Assembly: GCF_900141755.1 (NCBI RefSeq)
Contig: NZ_LT670844.1
Coordinates: 1,612,001-1,676,000 of the forward strand
Origin: Bradyrhizobium lablabi
GTDB lineage: Bacteria; Pseudomonadota; Alphaproteobacteria; Rhizobiales; Xanthobacteraceae
Reading direction: 5' to 3'
Length of the DNA: 64,000 bases
A program made the translations under genes and the position numbers. Below, piece after piece: positions 25,818 through 35,342 of the stretch; within the stretch, counting starts at the first letter, position 1; every line of letters starts with the position of its first letter. The notes under the pieces were generated by a model. It ran no database searches, was not told the origin of the DNA, and worked only from the letters and a program-made list of their open reading frames with translations.

Positions 25818-26596
25818 GCGAGCCGCCGGAGCCCTTTATTCGCCTGCGCAACGTGCGGAAAGTTTATCGTTCGCAAGGTACGGAGTTTCTCGCAGTCTCC
25901 GATGTCACCATGGACGTGCAGGAGGGCGAATTGATTTCGCTGGTCGGCCCCTCCGGCTGCGGCAAGACCACGGTCTTGAAGATCCTCGCAGGACTGCACG
26001 AGGCCGACGGCGGCACCATCCAGATCGGCAACGCGTGCAATCCCTTCGATCCCGCACGCGACATCGGCATGGTGTTTCAGCAGGCGCTATTGTTGAAATG
26101 GCGCACCATTCTCGACAACGTGTTGCTGCCGGCGGAGATCGTCGGCCTGCCGATGAAGGCGGCGCGGTCGCGGGCGCGTGACCTTCTCCATCTCGTCGGG
26201 CTTGCCGGCTACGAGCAAAAATATCCGCAGCAATTGTCGGGCGGGATGCAGCAGCGCACGGCGATCGCCCGCGCCTTCATCCACGATCCAAAATTGATCC
26301 TGATGGACGAGCCGTTCGGCGCGCTCGATGCGCTGACCCGCGAGCAGATGAACCTGGAAATGCTGCGGATCTGGCGCGAAAGCGGCAAGACCATCATCTT
26401 TGTCACCCACAGCATCCAGGAGGCGGTGTTCCTCGCCTCGCATTGCGCCGTGCTCACTGCGGGACCTGCGCGGATGGCGGAATATTTTCCGATTCTGCTG
26501 CCGTTTCCGCGCACGCTGCCGGTCAAGACATCAGATGAATTCGGCGCCTATGCAAGGCGGATTTATGCAAGCCTGGGGCTGGGCTCGGGCACTTAG
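25814..26596 (+). CDS. SsuB/TauB-type ABC ATPase
   Basis: 260 residues. Walker A LVGPSGCGKTTVLKILAGL, Q-loop GMVFQQALLLKWRTI, signature LSGGMQQRTAIARAF, Walker B KLILMDEPFGALDA, switch TIIFVTHSIQEAV. Start taken at ATG 25814, whose ATGA overlaps the previous stop; an in-frame ATG at 25805 is an alternative. Energises the NMT1-type transporter. Last gene of the operon starting at 22110. Confidence 0.9.
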   Translation: MSEPPEPFIRLRNVRKVYRSQGTEFLAVSDVTMDVQEGELISLVGPSGCGKTTVLKILAGLHEADGGTIQIGNACNPFDPARDIGMVFQQALLLKWRTILDNVLLPAEIVGLPMKAARSRARDLLHLVGLAGYEQKYPQQLSGGMQQRTAIARAFIHDPKLILMDEPFGALDALTREQMNLEMLRIWRESGKTIIFVTHSIQEAVFLASHCAVLTAGPARMAEYFPILLPFPRTLPVKTSDEFGAYARRIYASLGLGSGT

Positions 26597-26727
26597 GCTA
26601 GCCCGCCCCGTGGCACTTTCGACAAGCCAACTGCGTTCATTTTGATTAAGGATTGCTTGATATCCTCGCATCCCTCATTGGCAGGGATGACGGCTTTCAC
26701 GCAACGATCAGCGAAGCAGATTTGGCC

Positions 26728-27666
26728 ATGATAGCGATTTCGGAAGAGAAAGTTATCGATTATGACCTCACCGCCCGGCTCGCGACCGAGGCATTCGGCT
26801 CGAGCGACGTGGTGTTTTCCGCCGAGCGCATGAAGTGGCTCTACGAGCGCAGTTTTGGAGAAGGCACCATTGTTCTCTCGGTCACCGACGACGGCGTAAA
26901 AGTCGGCCAGATCGCCTTGGTTCACCAGACCGTTCATTGCGGCGGAAAACCCCGTTCCGCCATTCAACTTGTCGATCTCTTCATCTCAAAGGACCACCGC
27001 TCGCCGCAAACGATCCGTCGCATCTATAAGGAGGTCGAGCAGCTCTGCATCGACCGAAAGGTCCGCTTCATTCTCGCCATGCCGAACGAGAATGCGAAGC
27101 AGCTCAATGCCCGCATCTTGAAACTCAAACCGCTGCTCTGGCTTGAGGTCCGCGCCGGCGTCGCGTTGCTGCCGCCGCGACGTGCCGGACTGAAATATTC
27201 CGGCTACGTCAAATCCTTACCCGCAAGGGAAGCCGTCGATTTGCTGTCCGGCTTCGATACCGAGGCCACCGAGAACGGGTTACGATGGTATGGCGAGGTC
27301 TTGTTCAATCGCATGAACGATCCGACATGCAACTACGCCGTTCATGCCGCAGCCGATCTCGTTCTGATTTCATCAACCCGCAAAACCCGCCGCGTCGGCT
27401 ATACCCTGCTCTGTGGTTTCTTTGCGCGGCCTCTTGCCACGGTCACATCCGCTGGCGTCCACGAACTGGTCCGCGCCGCCTGTTATTTCTGGAAGCGGCC
27501 GCTATTCGCTTACGCAGGCGTCAATGACAGGCTTCCGACGCTTCCCGGCATTGCATTGCCGGCGCGTCTGCGGCCTCCGATGCTCGTTCAATTGCGCGAT
27601 CTTGATTCAGAAGCATCTGAAGTGCATCTGAGCCGCTTTCAGCTGATCGATTCCGATTTCGTCTAA
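26728..27666 (+). CDS. Conserved protein with GNAT-like fold
   Basis: 312 residues, starting at ATG 26728 (MIAISEEKVIDYDL). The pattern DYDLTARLATEAFGSSDVVFSAERMKWLYERSFGEGTIVLSVTDDGVKVGQIALVHQ, then IQLVDLFISKDHRS, with RRIYKEVEQLCIDRKVRFILAMPNENAKQLNARIL, matches the strand-helix order of GNAT proteins acting on glycan or peptide precursors (FemABX-like). No catalytic residue is certain. The open frame back to TTG 26653 lacks a ribosome site. 131 bases after the ABC operon; may be separate. Confidence 0.6.
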   Translation: MIAISEEKVIDYDLTARLATEAFGSSDVVFSAERMKWLYERSFGEGTIVLSVTDDGVKVGQIALVHQTVHCGGKPRSAIQLVDLFISKDHRSPQTIRRIYKEVEQLCIDRKVRFILAMPNENAKQLNARILKLKPLLWLEVRAGVALLPPRRAGLKYSGYVKSLPAREAVDLLSGFDTEATENGLRWYGEVLFNRMNDPTCNYAVHAAADLVLISSTRKTRRVGYTLLCGFFARPLATVTSAGVHELVRAACYFWKRPLFAYAGVNDRLPTLPGIALPARLRPPMLVQLRDLDSEASEVHLSRFQLIDSDFV

Positions 27667-27687
27667 ATCACGCGAAATCTGACCGAT

Positions 27688-27829
27688 GGCCTCGTGGTTC
27701 GAGACGCGCGGGTTGCCGCGCTCCTCACCATGAGGGTCTAACACCTCATCCTGAGGAGCCATGCCAACGGGTCGCGCGAATGCGCGCCCGATGACAGGCT
27801 CCGCATGGCGTCTCGAAGGACGAGGCCCC
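27688..27829. repeat. Palindromic intergenic repeat family A, copy 2
   Basis: Same order as the copy at 1738: CCTCGTGGTTCGAGACGCGC, CTCCTCACCATGAGGGTCTA, CCTCATCCTGAGGAG and a closing GTCTCGAAGGACGAGG. It carries an inserted CCAACGGGTCGCGCGAATGC stretch resembling the core of the hairpins at 21950 and 42018, so two repeat families are mixed here. Sits between convergent genes. Confidence 0.85.
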
Positions 27830-27845
27830 CGATTTGGAAGATGCG

Positions 27846-28949
27846 CTATTCGTACGACGATGGTCCCGTATCGCGATAGGCCCAGCAACCTTCTCGCGGC
27901 AGAGCGACCCGCGTCTCCGTCCCGACCTGATGGCGAGCGGCGGTGCCGAGTTCAAGCACTTCGAGCCGGCGGCCGAGCAGGTCGATGTCATAGACGGTCT
28001 GGGTGCCCTGATAGCGGCGATCGATCACGCGGGCGGGAAAGTTGTTGGCGCCGTCATGGCTGCCGATCGCAATGTTTTCCGGCCGCAACGCGATCCGCAC
28101 CTTTTCGCCTACCTTGAGCGGCTGCAGCAGCGCCGCCTGGCCGCGCCGCCCGTCGCCGAAATCGACCGTCCCGAACTCGCCGTTGCGCTCAACCAGGGTG
28201 CCAGCGAGTTCGTTGGTGGCACCGGTAAAATTCGCGACAAACAAATCCGCCGGCCGGTTATAGATCTGGTCCGGCGTGCCGATCTGCAACAATTTGCCGT
28301 CGCGCATCACGCCGATGCGGTCGCCGAGCACGACCGCTTCGGCCTGGTCGTGGGTAACATACAGCGCGGTCATGCCGGTTTGTTTGAGGATCACCCTGAG
28401 ATCATCGCGTAATCGCAGCCGCAATTTGGCGTCGAGGTTGGACAAGGGTTCGTCGAGCAACAACAGCTGCGGCCGGTAGACGATGCTGCGCGCCAGCGCC
28501 ACGCGCTGCATCTGGCCGCCGGAGAGCGCGACCACCGGCCGGTCGGCATATTCCGACAGCCCGACCAGTTTCAGCACCTCGTCGACTTTGCGGTTGGCCT
28601 CGCCGCGCGCGATTCTGCGATGCTTTAACGGATAGACCACGTTCTGCCGCACCGTCATGTGCGGCCACACCGCGTAGGACTGGAACACCATGCCGAGATC
28701 GCGCAGGCGCGGCGGCACCAGAATGCCACGCGCGGGCGAGGAGACCACCTTCCCGGCAATGCTGATCACGCCGCCGGTCGGATGCTCAAGGCCGGCGACG
28801 CAGCGCAACGTCGTGGTCTTGCCGCAGCCCGAAGGCCCCAGCAGCACCACGATTTCGCCGGCCGGCACCGCAAAGCTGACGCCGTCGATCGCGGGACGGC
28901 CGACGGAAAACTGCTTGCGCAGGTCGGTGACGTCGAGCGTGGCCGTCAT
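27846..28949 (-). CDS. Ferric/spermidine-type ABC ATPase (FbpC/PotA class)
   Basis: 367 residues. Walker A LLGPSGCGKTTTLRCVAGL, Q-loop LGMVFQSYAVWPHMTV, signature LSGGQMQRVALARSI, Walker B LLLLDEPLSNLDAKL, H-loop ALYVTHDQAEA, then a TOBE domain (residues about 275-360: RIALRPENIAIGS). Start taken at ATG 28949. A GTG at 28982 overlapping the previous stop as GTGA is an alternative that adds 11 residues. Third gene of the binding protein-permease-ATPase set. Confidence 0.88.
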   Translation of the reverse strand: MTATLDVTDLRKQFSVGRPAIDGVSFAVPAGEIVVLLGPSGCGKTTTLRCVAGLEHPTGGVISIAGKVVSSPARGILVPPRLRDLGMVFQSYAVWPHMTVRQNVVYPLKHRRIARGEANRKVDEVLKLVGLSEYADRPVVALSGGQMQRVALARSIVYRPQLLLLDEPLSNLDAKLRLRLRDDLRVILKQTGMTALYVTHDQAEAVVLGDRIGVMRDGKLLQIGTPDQIYNRPADLFVANFTGATNELAGTLVERNGEFGTVDFGDGRRGQAALLQPLKVGEKVRIALRPENIAIGSHDGANNFPARVIDRRYQGTQTVYDIDLLGRRLEVLELGTAARHQVGTETRVALPREGCWAYRDTGPSSYE

Positions 28950-28978
28950 GATTTTAGATATTTCATGGGGCGCGCTTT

Positions 28979-30010
28979 TCACTGCCGATAGCCGAAGATC
29001 TTGTCCCAGTCGGCCACCCAGTCCGCATGCAGTTTTACGTATTCGTCAAAATTCGGGTACCAGACTTTTACGATTTTGGGATCGAAACCTTCGGGATAGA
29101 CCGGCGCCACTTTCAGCGAAGTAAGGTTGCCGAGCTCCTTGATCATGAACGTCTGCCCCTCTTTCGACATGCACCAGTTGAGGAACAGTCTTGCGGCGTT
29201 GGGATGCGCGGCGGTCTTCGGAATTCCGGAAGCATAGGGATTGACCGGCACGCCCTCGGGCGGGAAGATAATCTTGATCGGCGCGCCCTCCTTCTGCTTC
29301 GGGTAGACCGCATTATAAATCAGCGGCCCCATCGCAACCTCACCCCGCACCAGCGAATCCGACATCGGCGCGCCGGACGGGTAGAGAATAGGATGGGTCG
29401 CAGCCTGCTTCGCCCAATAATCCTCGCCCAGCACCTGGCGCTCGAACATGATGCGGGTCCAGGTGGTGCCGCCGGATTGGGCAAACACCTGCCCGGTCAT
29501 ATGATCGTATTCGGGCTTGGTCAGGTCCTTCCAGGATTTTGGTGGGTTCGTCACCAATTCGGTGTTGTAGGCAATCGACCAGACCACGGTGGCGCGCGGC
29601 CACAGTTTTGGGGAAATCAGCGCATCGGGATTGTAGTCGCTGGCATTCGGCGGCGCATAATCCTGGAACAGGTCGACCAGCGGCAGCATCAGCGCGCGGT
29701 CGGAATGATCGACGATGTCGGCGATCAGCTTGCCGGCCGCGGCCTCGGTCCTGACGCGGGTGATGAGCTGGCCACCCGGCGCGCGCACCATCTCGACCTT
29801 GATCTCCGGGAAACGCTTGTTGAACTCTTTTATCACTTCCTGCTCGACCTCGGCGAAATTCGCCGTGTAATAGATGAGCTTGCCCTCGGCCTTCGCCGCC
29901 GCGATCAATTCGGGTGAGCCAAATTCCTGCTGGGCCCGTGCGGGCAGCGCGTTCAGTGCGAGACCGAGAGCCGCGATCGCGACAATTCGGGCAACAATGC
30001 TTGTTTTCAT
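28979..30010 (-). CDS. Ferric-type (FbpA-like) ABC substrate-binding protein
   Basis: 343 residues with signal peptide (MKTSIVARIVAIAALGLALNALPARA) and extracellular binding-protein fold: AAAKAEGKLIYYTANFAEVEQEVIKEFNKRFPEIKVEMVRAPGG, ADIVDHSDRALMLPLVD, WSIAYNTELV. GGGGAG nine bases before ATG 30010. The family binds iron, thiamine, sulfate or phosphonates; no diagnostic double tyrosine of FbpA is obvious near the end, so iron is not certain. Middle gene of the operon. Confidence 0.85.
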   Translation of the reverse strand: MKTSIVARIVAIAALGLALNALPARAQQEFGSPELIAAAKAEGKLIYYTANFAEVEQEVIKEFNKRFPEIKVEMVRAPGGQLITRVRTEAAAGKLIADIVDHSDRALMLPLVDLFQDYAPPNASDYNPDALISPKLWPRATVVWSIAYNTELVTNPPKSWKDLTKPEYDHMTGQVFAQSGGTTWTRIMFERQVLGEDYWAKQAATHPILYPSGAPMSDSLVRGEVAMGPLIYNAVYPKQKEGAPIKIIFPPEGVPVNPYASGIPKTAAHPNAARLFLNWCMSKEGQTFMIKELGNLTSLKVAPVYPEGFDPKIVKVWYPNFDEYVKLHADWVADWDKIFGYRQ

Positions 30011-30032
30011 GACCACTCACTCCCCACAATTT

Positions 30033-31802
30033 TCATCTTATTCTTTGCGCGACGTTGCCTTGCGGGGCCCCGCGCGACAGCCAGTTGGCGCCGCCGATGA
30101 GAACGCCCAGCAACACCGTCTGCACCAGACTGAACGCCGCGGTCTTGCCGATATTTCCGCCTTCGTAATAGTCGAGCAATAGCACCGACATCACCATGGT
30201 ATTGCTGGTGTAGAGAAACAGCGACGAGCCGAGTTCGCGGATTGCGAGGACGAACAACAGCGTCATCGAGGCGAGCACGCCCGGCCGCGCCAACGGCAGC
30301 ACGATGGTTGCGATGGTGCCGAGCATGCCCTTGCCGCAGACCCAGGCAGCTTCCTCGAGTTCGCGATGGATTTGCAGGAACGAGGTCGACAGCGCCTTGA
30401 CCGTATCCGGCATGAAGCGCGCGATGAAGGCCAGCGCCAGAATCCAGATGGTGCCGTAGAGCCCGCCGGGAATGCCGATCCAGGCCCACAGATAAGCGAC
30501 GCCGATCACGAGGCCCGGGATCGCCACCGGAATGGTCGAGATCAGGTCGATGCTGCGCCGGCCCGCCAACCGGGTGCGGTGAATGGTGTAGCCGATCGCA
30601 AAGGCGAGCGCGCCGCCGATGATCGCCGTGATGATACCGACCTCGACCGCATTGTAGATCGAGTTCAGCGTCAATGGATTGTCGAAGATGCTGTGGAAAT
30701 GCATCAGCGAATATTGCCGCATGTCGAAGAGAGCAGCGGCGTCGCGGATGAACATGAATTTACGGAACGCCGCCACGATCAGCGCCAGCGACGGCAGGAT
30801 CACCACCACCAAGAGATAGACGAGCCCGAGCGCGAAGGTGAGCCAGCGCCACGGCCCGAGATCGAGATTGCGCGGCCGAAACGCCTTGCCGGCGACGGTG
30901 GTGTAGCTGCGCCCGCTCACGACTTTCTGCTGCAGGAATACCAGTCCGCCGGTGACCACCATCAGGATGATCGCGACGGCAGCGGCGGTGTTATAGAGCG
31001 GCGGCGACCAGTTGGTGAGCTTGAAGATATAGGTGGTCAGCACGGCAAGATTGGTCGGCGCGCCCAACACCGCCGGAACGCCGTAGATGCCGAGCATCAC
31101 GATAAAGGACAACAACATGCCGGAGACGATCGCCGGCATGATCAGCGGGAACGTCACCGAGAACAATGTCGCGAACGCGCTGGCGCCGGAGATTTCGGCG
31201 GCCTCTTCCAGGCTCGGATCCATGTTGCGCAGCGCCGAGGATGTAAACATGTAGACGTAGGGCGCGTAATAGATGCCGAACACGAACACCAATCCCCACA
31301 GCGAATAGAAATCCACGTGCCAGTCGAGATGCGCCCATTTGAACATTGTGTTGATCAGCCCGGTCTTCGGCGAGCCCAAAATGCTCCAGGCGACGCCCGC
31401 GACCAGTGGCGGCGCGAACAACGGCAGGATGCTGGCGGCGGCGATCAAGCCCTTGAACGGCGTATTGGTGCGCACCACGATCCAGGAGAAGGCGAGCCCG
31501 ATCACGACCGCGATCGCGGTGCCGCCGCCGCAGGCGATCAGCGTATTGGCGAGCGCCTCGGCGACGTTCGGATTGGCCAGCACGGTGAGGAAGTTGGTGA
31601 TCGAGAGGTGGCGCAGGCTGAAACCATCGACCACCGGGTTGGTATCGGTCAGCGCCCCCAATAATAGCGTGAGGACGGGATAGATCACCAGAAAGCCCAG
31701 GATCGCCAGCAGCGAGGCGACCCAAAGGCCAGCCATCGCGCGCCGGCCAAGACCCTCAACGCCGCTGCGCGTGACCTCGGTGCGCCCTGCCTGTCCGTTC
31801 AA
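30033..31802 (-). CDS. Fused ABC permease with two permease domains (FbpB type)
   Basis: 589 residues, about 12 membrane segments. Two permease repeats each with an EAA loop: PSLEEAAEISGASAFATLFSVTFPLIMPAIVSGM in the first half and RELEEAAWVCGKGMLGTIATIVLPLARPGVLASM in the second. Start is TTG 31802 with GAGGGG upstream; no ATG lies at the expected position. First gene of the operon, followed 22 bases later by the binding-protein gene. Confidence 0.88.
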   Translation of the reverse strand: MNGQAGRTEVTRSGVEGLGRRAMAGLWVASLLAILGFLVIYPVLTLLLGALTDTNPVVDGFSLRHLSITNFLTVLANPNVAEALANTLIACGGGTAIAVVIGLAFSWIVVRTNTPFKGLIAAASILPLFAPPLVAGVAWSILGSPKTGLINTMFKWAHLDWHVDFYSLWGLVFVFGIYYAPYVYMFTSSALRNMDPSLEEAAEISGASAFATLFSVTFPLIMPAIVSGMLLSFIVMLGIYGVPAVLGAPTNLAVLTTYIFKLTNWSPPLYNTAAAVAIILMVVTGGLVFLQQKVVSGRSYTTVAGKAFRPRNLDLGPWRWLTFALGLVYLLVVVILPSLALIVAAFRKFMFIRDAAALFDMRQYSLMHFHSIFDNPLTLNSIYNAVEVGIITAIIGGALAFAIGYTIHRTRLAGRRSIDLISTIPVAIPGLVIGVAYLWAWIGIPGGLYGTIWILALAFIARFMPDTVKALSTSFLQIHRELEEAAWVCGKGMLGTIATIVLPLARPGVLASMTLLFVLAIRELGSSLFLYTSNTMVMSVLLLDYYEGGNIGKTAAFSLVQTVLLGVLIGGANWLSRGAPQGNVAQRIR

Positions 31803-32130
31803 AGCGTATTCCCCTCAGCGCCCCTGGAGGTTTTCTTTATTCTTATCGCGGCCAGCCTAGTCGATGGCGCGGTCGGCCGGAAGTAGCAGAAAGTCGGTTG
31901 CAGGCCGTCATCGCGGTCCTCCGGTTCGCTGTTAGGGCCCAGCGGACAGAATAGGCTGATTGCGTAAGGGAGAGGTTCGGGTTCATCGTAACGCCGAAGG
32001 AGGCAACGATAAGAGCAAGAGCCGTACGACCGGAAAGCATATTCGCCAAACTGCTGGCAAAATCTGTTGCGGCCAGCGACGCCGCGGGGCTGCGGCCCGC
32101 TTGTCACAACTCCCCCTTGAAAAGCGCGCG
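31803..32130. other. Intergenic stretch without convincing gene
   Basis: Divides the ABC operon from the outer-membrane-type protein gene, both on the minus strand. A minus-strand frame from ATG 32040 (MLSGRTALALIVASFGVTMN) looks like a signal peptide, but what follows is low-complexity and has no ribosome site, so I do not call it. The left end must hold the ABC operon promoter. Confidence 0.5.
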
Positions 32131-32766
32131 TTAGCGGCGACCGCCGACGGCAAACGGAGAAGCGCCGGGCAGCAAGGGCGAATTGATGTCGCTGTCGATG
32201 CGCCCGGACTGTTGGGTGTAGCCGAACCCGAGTGACAGGCTGACATTCGGCGCCGGCTGGAATTCGACGCCCGCATGCGCGCTATAGCCGGGCAGTGTGC
32301 CGGACATGGTGTCGAAGGGGGCAAAGGGGCCACCGATGCCGGATTTATATTTCAAGGTGTCGAAACCGGCATAGAGCGTGACGGGTAGCCCGCCCGCGTT
32401 TTGGAAGTGGTAGCCGAACTGCACGCCTTCGTAATAAAGCGAGCCGAGATTGCCGAACGCTCCATCCCGGTTGATGCCGTTCATGCTCAAACCCATGCCG
32501 CCGCCTTCGCCGCCGACAAACCAGCCGTTCGGAAAATTGTAGCGCATATAGGAAGAGCCGCCGCTCCGGGCGTCACTGCCGTCAAAGCTCGGAAAGTTGC
32601 CGTACGTGTTCGGGCTCTCACCGACGGTCAGATTGCCACCGAAGCCGACGGGCCAGCTTGGGATCCAATAGGTCACAGGGGCGGCTTGGGCGTGGGCTGT
32701 TCGCCCGCCTAGACAGAGCGCCGCCAATACGAATGCGAGACCTAATCTGCCTGCGAAAATGAACAT
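32131..32766 (-). CDS. Exported protein, probable outer-membrane beta-barrel
   Basis: 211 residues. Signal peptide MFIFAGRLGLAFVLAALCLG ending near AHAQA. The mature part alternates short aromatic/glycine strands (SSYMRYNFPNGWFVGGEGGGMGLSM, LYYEGVQFGYHF, LPVTLYAGFDTLKY, YSAHAGVEFQPAPNVSLSLGFGYTQQ), as in small Omp25/OmpW-like barrels. It does not end in the usual aromatic residue but in GGRR, which is odd for a barrel. Start at ATG 32766; TTG 32781 is possible. Function unknown. Confidence 0.65.
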   Translation of the reverse strand: MFIFAGRLGLAFVLAALCLGGRTAHAQAAPVTYWIPSWPVGFGGNLTVGESPNTYGNFPSFDGSDARSGGSSYMRYNFPNGWFVGGEGGGMGLSMNGINRDGAFGNLGSLYYEGVQFGYHFQNAGGLPVTLYAGFDTLKYKSGIGGPFAPFDTMSGTLPGYSAHAGVEFQPAPNVSLSLGFGYTQQSGRIDSDINSPLLPGASPFAVGGRR

Positions 32767-32797
32767 CCGCGCTACCGCCAAGTGTCCTGAAACTATA

Positions 32798-32917
32798 CGC
32801 TCCAGATATCAAGAACGCCAGCTTCTGCTTGGCCACACCAAGATCGAAAGCACGGTGAGATATCTCGGAATCGAAGCAGACGATGCTTTGGCGATGGCGG
32901 AACAAATTGATGTCTGA
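32798..32917 (+). pseudogene. C-terminal remnant of a tyrosine-type phage integrase
   Basis: The frame reads RSRYQERQLLLGHTKIESTV, then RYLGIEADDALAMAEQIDV and TGA at 32915. The LLGHTKIESTVRYLGIE pattern is the last catalytic stretch of tyrosine recombinases: the H of LGHT and the nucleophile tyrosine RYL are both there. Nothing upstream continues the domain, so only about 40 codons remain. Marks an old integration event at the left side of the low-GC stretch 32.8-38.7 kb. Confidence 0.8.
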
Positions 32918-33004
32918 AATACCCGGGCAGAGCGGACATGCTCTGCCCACTCCAACCGCAGGTTGGTGCCATAATCGGACTCATGCACCGCAGCATCGGG
33001 AGAA

Positions 33005-33331
33005 CTATTCGATCACCTCGTCAGCGCGGGCAAGTAGCGTCGGCGGCACGTCCAGGCCGAGCGCCTTGGCGGTCCTGAGGTTGACAATCAACTCGTATTT
33101 GGTTGGCTCTTGGACAGGTAGGTCGCGGGGCTTCTCCCCTCGAAGGATGCGATCGACGTATGGAGCCGCCAGCCGCATGAGAGTGGCAAAATTGGAGCCA
33201 TAGGACATCAGACCGCCAGCCGACGCGTAGGATCGAAGCGGACACATGGTCGGAAATTGGCCGCCCGTCGCAAGCTTGAAAATCGTTTCGCGATGAAGTG
33301 TCGTCAATACGTCGGGCATGATCATGAGGCC
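33005..33331 (-). pseudogene. C-terminal remnant of an ABC transporter substrate-binding protein (ABC_sub_bind, Trp/Tyr type)
   Basis: The minus strand reads GLMIMPDVLTTLHRETIFKL, then [73 protein letters not shown]. This is the conserved last third of a family about 320-330 residues long. The frame stays open to 33412, but the added residues (MSPIGTFETCQLAQ) are unrelated intergenic text. The first two thirds are missing, so it is a 5' deletion remnant. Confidence 0.8.
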
Positions 33332-33596
33332 ACTACCTCGCGGACTTGTAAGTCCGCTAATCGCGCTTTTCTGAGCCAGCTGGCATGTCTCAAAGGTGCC
33401 AATGGGCGACATTGCACGCTTGATCCAAAATGAAGGGGGCCAGCCGACTGAGGCGGCCTTACTTCTTGTCCTTTACGATGATCCGCGTATAGGCGAAGAG
33501 GTCTGCGCAGTATGTTCACTTGTGTACTTAACGAATTCCGACACTAGTATCTTTAGACTAGGACACGAGAGGTCAAATACGGACAGAACCGGCCTT

Positions 33597-33782
33597 TTAT
33601 GTATCGCCACCAGCCATTTTCGCTGCCATCGCACGCTCTACTTCCGAGGCCAATCGGCCTAGGTGTTCGGCGAGTCTTGCAAATAGCTCTCGCTTTTGCA
33701 TGTCGGTAGCGAGTTTGCTGATAAGCGCGCAGTCCTCCGCATCGATGCGGAGCTTTTCCAAATGCGCAGTCATGTCTTCCAT
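33597..33782 (-). CDS. Small conserved helical protein
   Basis: 61 residues (MEDMTAHLEKLRIDAEDCALISKLATDMQKRELFARLAEHLGRLASEVERAMAAKMAGGDT in outline). Two amphipathic helices rich in Glu, Lys, Leu and Ala, no signal peptide. It resembles a short protein family common in rhizobia, of unknown function. ATG 33782 or ATG 33773 (GGAAGA just before) could start it. A longer frame to 34043 exists, but its N-terminal text looks non-coding. Confidence 0.55.
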   Translation of the reverse strand: MEDMTAHLEKLRIDAEDCALISKLATDMQKRELFARLAEHLGRLASEVERAMAAKMAGGDT

Positions 33783-34026
33783 GAGATCGGTCCGACGAGG
33801 GCAGAGGCTCGCAGTCTGACAGGGTCCCGGATACCTTCCGCCGCCTTCTTTAGTATGCGCTGAGCCATATCGTGCTCGCGAAAGCTGTCGGTTAAGTTCC
33901 CGACATAGCTGAAAATAATTCTCGCTTTGTTCAGGCAAAAGCCTAGCGTCTTTGGATTGTCGGCAGTCTTTAGGCTGCCGCTGACTGAGAGTTCTTTGCG
34001 CTCCCGCCTGCCCACGGGAGCATGAC

Positions 34027-34731
34027 ATGCCCAACTCCAGCAATTTGCTACTCGCCTCTCTTTCAGCAAGTGATGCCGCGGCACTTCAGCCTCATTTGAA
34101 GCCCGTCCATCTCGAACACGAGAAGATATTGTTCGAAGCCGGAGGCGAGGTGGCGGCGATCTACTTCCCCACAGGCGCGATTATCTCGCTTGTGGTCGGC
34201 CTTTCATCTGGAGAAATGGTCGAAGCGGCAATGGTCGGCAAAGATGGGGTCGTCGGTGCATCCGCAGCTATTGGCGGAAACATTCCGGGCAATCGAGGAA
34301 TTGTCCAACTCGCCGGAACCGCGATGACGTGCAACGTGGACGCGCTCAAAAGCGCGGCGCTGCAGAGCCATACTTTATTGTCGGCGCTGGTTCGTCATGA
34401 ACAGACGGTTTACGCGCAGGCAAGCCAGTCGGCTGCCTGCATGGCTGCTCATCACGTGGAGGCGCGACTTTGCCGCTGGCTGCTTCGGGCCAGAGATTTG
34501 GCCGACACCGATAATCTGCAATTTACCCAGGAATTTATCGCCGAAATGCTGGGCGTCAGGCGCACCAGTGTCACGCTGCACGCGCGCACTCTTCAACACG
34601 CTGGACTGATCAAATACTCAAGAGGTAGAATTCAGATTACCGATGTGGAGGCCATGCAGGAAACGGTCTGCGAATGCTACGGGACTGTCAAATCGTACTA
34701 CCAAGCCTTGCTCGGTCATACGCACAGCTGA
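34027..34731 (+). CDS. Crp/Fnr-family transcriptional regulator
   Basis: 234 residues. Cyclic-nucleotide-type beta-roll at about 20-130 (HLKPVHLEHEKILFEAGGEVAAIYFPTGAIISLVV), dimer helix, and a C-terminal winged helix at about 150-220: FTQEFIAEMLGVRRTSVTLHARTLQHAGLIKYSRGRIQITD. No Fnr cysteine cluster in the N-terminus, so it is not an oxygen sensor of the Fnr kind; the effector is unknown. GGGAG precedes the ATG. The GEMVEAAMVGKDGVVG loop is typical of the large rhizobial subgroup with no assigned ligand. Confidence 0.88.
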   Translation: MPNSSNLLLASLSASDAAALQPHLKPVHLEHEKILFEAGGEVAAIYFPTGAIISLVVGLSSGEMVEAAMVGKDGVVGASAAIGGNIPGNRGIVQLAGTAMTCNVDALKSAALQSHTLLSALVRHEQTVYAQASQSAACMAAHHVEARLCRWLLRARDLADTDNLQFTQEFIAEMLGVRRTSVTLHARTLQHAGLIKYSRGRIQITDVEAMQETVCECYGTVKSYYQALLGHTHS

Positions 34732-35342
34732 ATGTTTCGTTCGAGGCACCCCACCGCCTCGCCTTTCCCTCAAAGAGGGCCGAATGGATTGCAGATTACG
34801 ACGCCGATCAGATGGCCTTCGAATTTACGGTGTGCTCGAAGCGAGGATACGGCCGTCCGGGCGGCCAGAGTCAGCTTACAACATGTAAAGAATCGAGACC
34901 CGAAATGGGCAGAATGACACGTCCGGAATAGGTCAAAAGCGCTGTTTTGGCTGTCGGCCGGTTCCTTCTGATCTACCCCGATGAGCAGACATTCGTGGTG
35001 TCCGACGGCATGTCGCAAACGTGCCACTAACGGACTCATGCGCCGCAGCAAACAGCATCTCCAATCGACAATTTTTGACCGAGCAGGAGCAAACTTGCGG
35101 GAATTTGAATTGGGCGTCTGCTTTAGAAGTTCCTTGGCCCAAAAAGCGAACGCCACCGGTCAATTTTCGGTCATATTTTAAAAACCGTTAGTTGTATTTG
35201 AGGCACAGAATATCTGTGTCAAATCGCCTAACATTCAGGTGGAATTTGAAATCAAGCGCAGTTCTACAACAACATTATCGGCGGTCGCGCGTGCATCTAT
35301 CGCTTCAGATAGATCAAGAAGCGACGGAGATGGAGACATGCG
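34732..35342. other. Low-GC intergenic stretch with degenerate text
   Basis: 611 bases with no credible gene. The piece around 34945-35030 (GGCTGTCGGCCGGTTCCTTC, then CCCCGATGAGCAGACATTCG) reads VGRFLLIYPDEQTFVVSDGM before a stop and looks like a decayed or repeated fragment. The last 150 bases are AT-rich and should hold the promoter of the Omp25-like gene; no clear -35/-10 pair could be fixed. Confidence 0.5.

Noticed and set aside
31843..32049. Possible small secreted protein on the minus strand
   Set aside because: Only the start looks like a signal peptide; no ribosome site and no recognisable mature domain.
33770..34084. Open frame of 104 codons on the minus strand overlapping the Crp/Fnr start
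   Set aside because: Overlaps two better-supported genes and has no family likeness or ribosome site.
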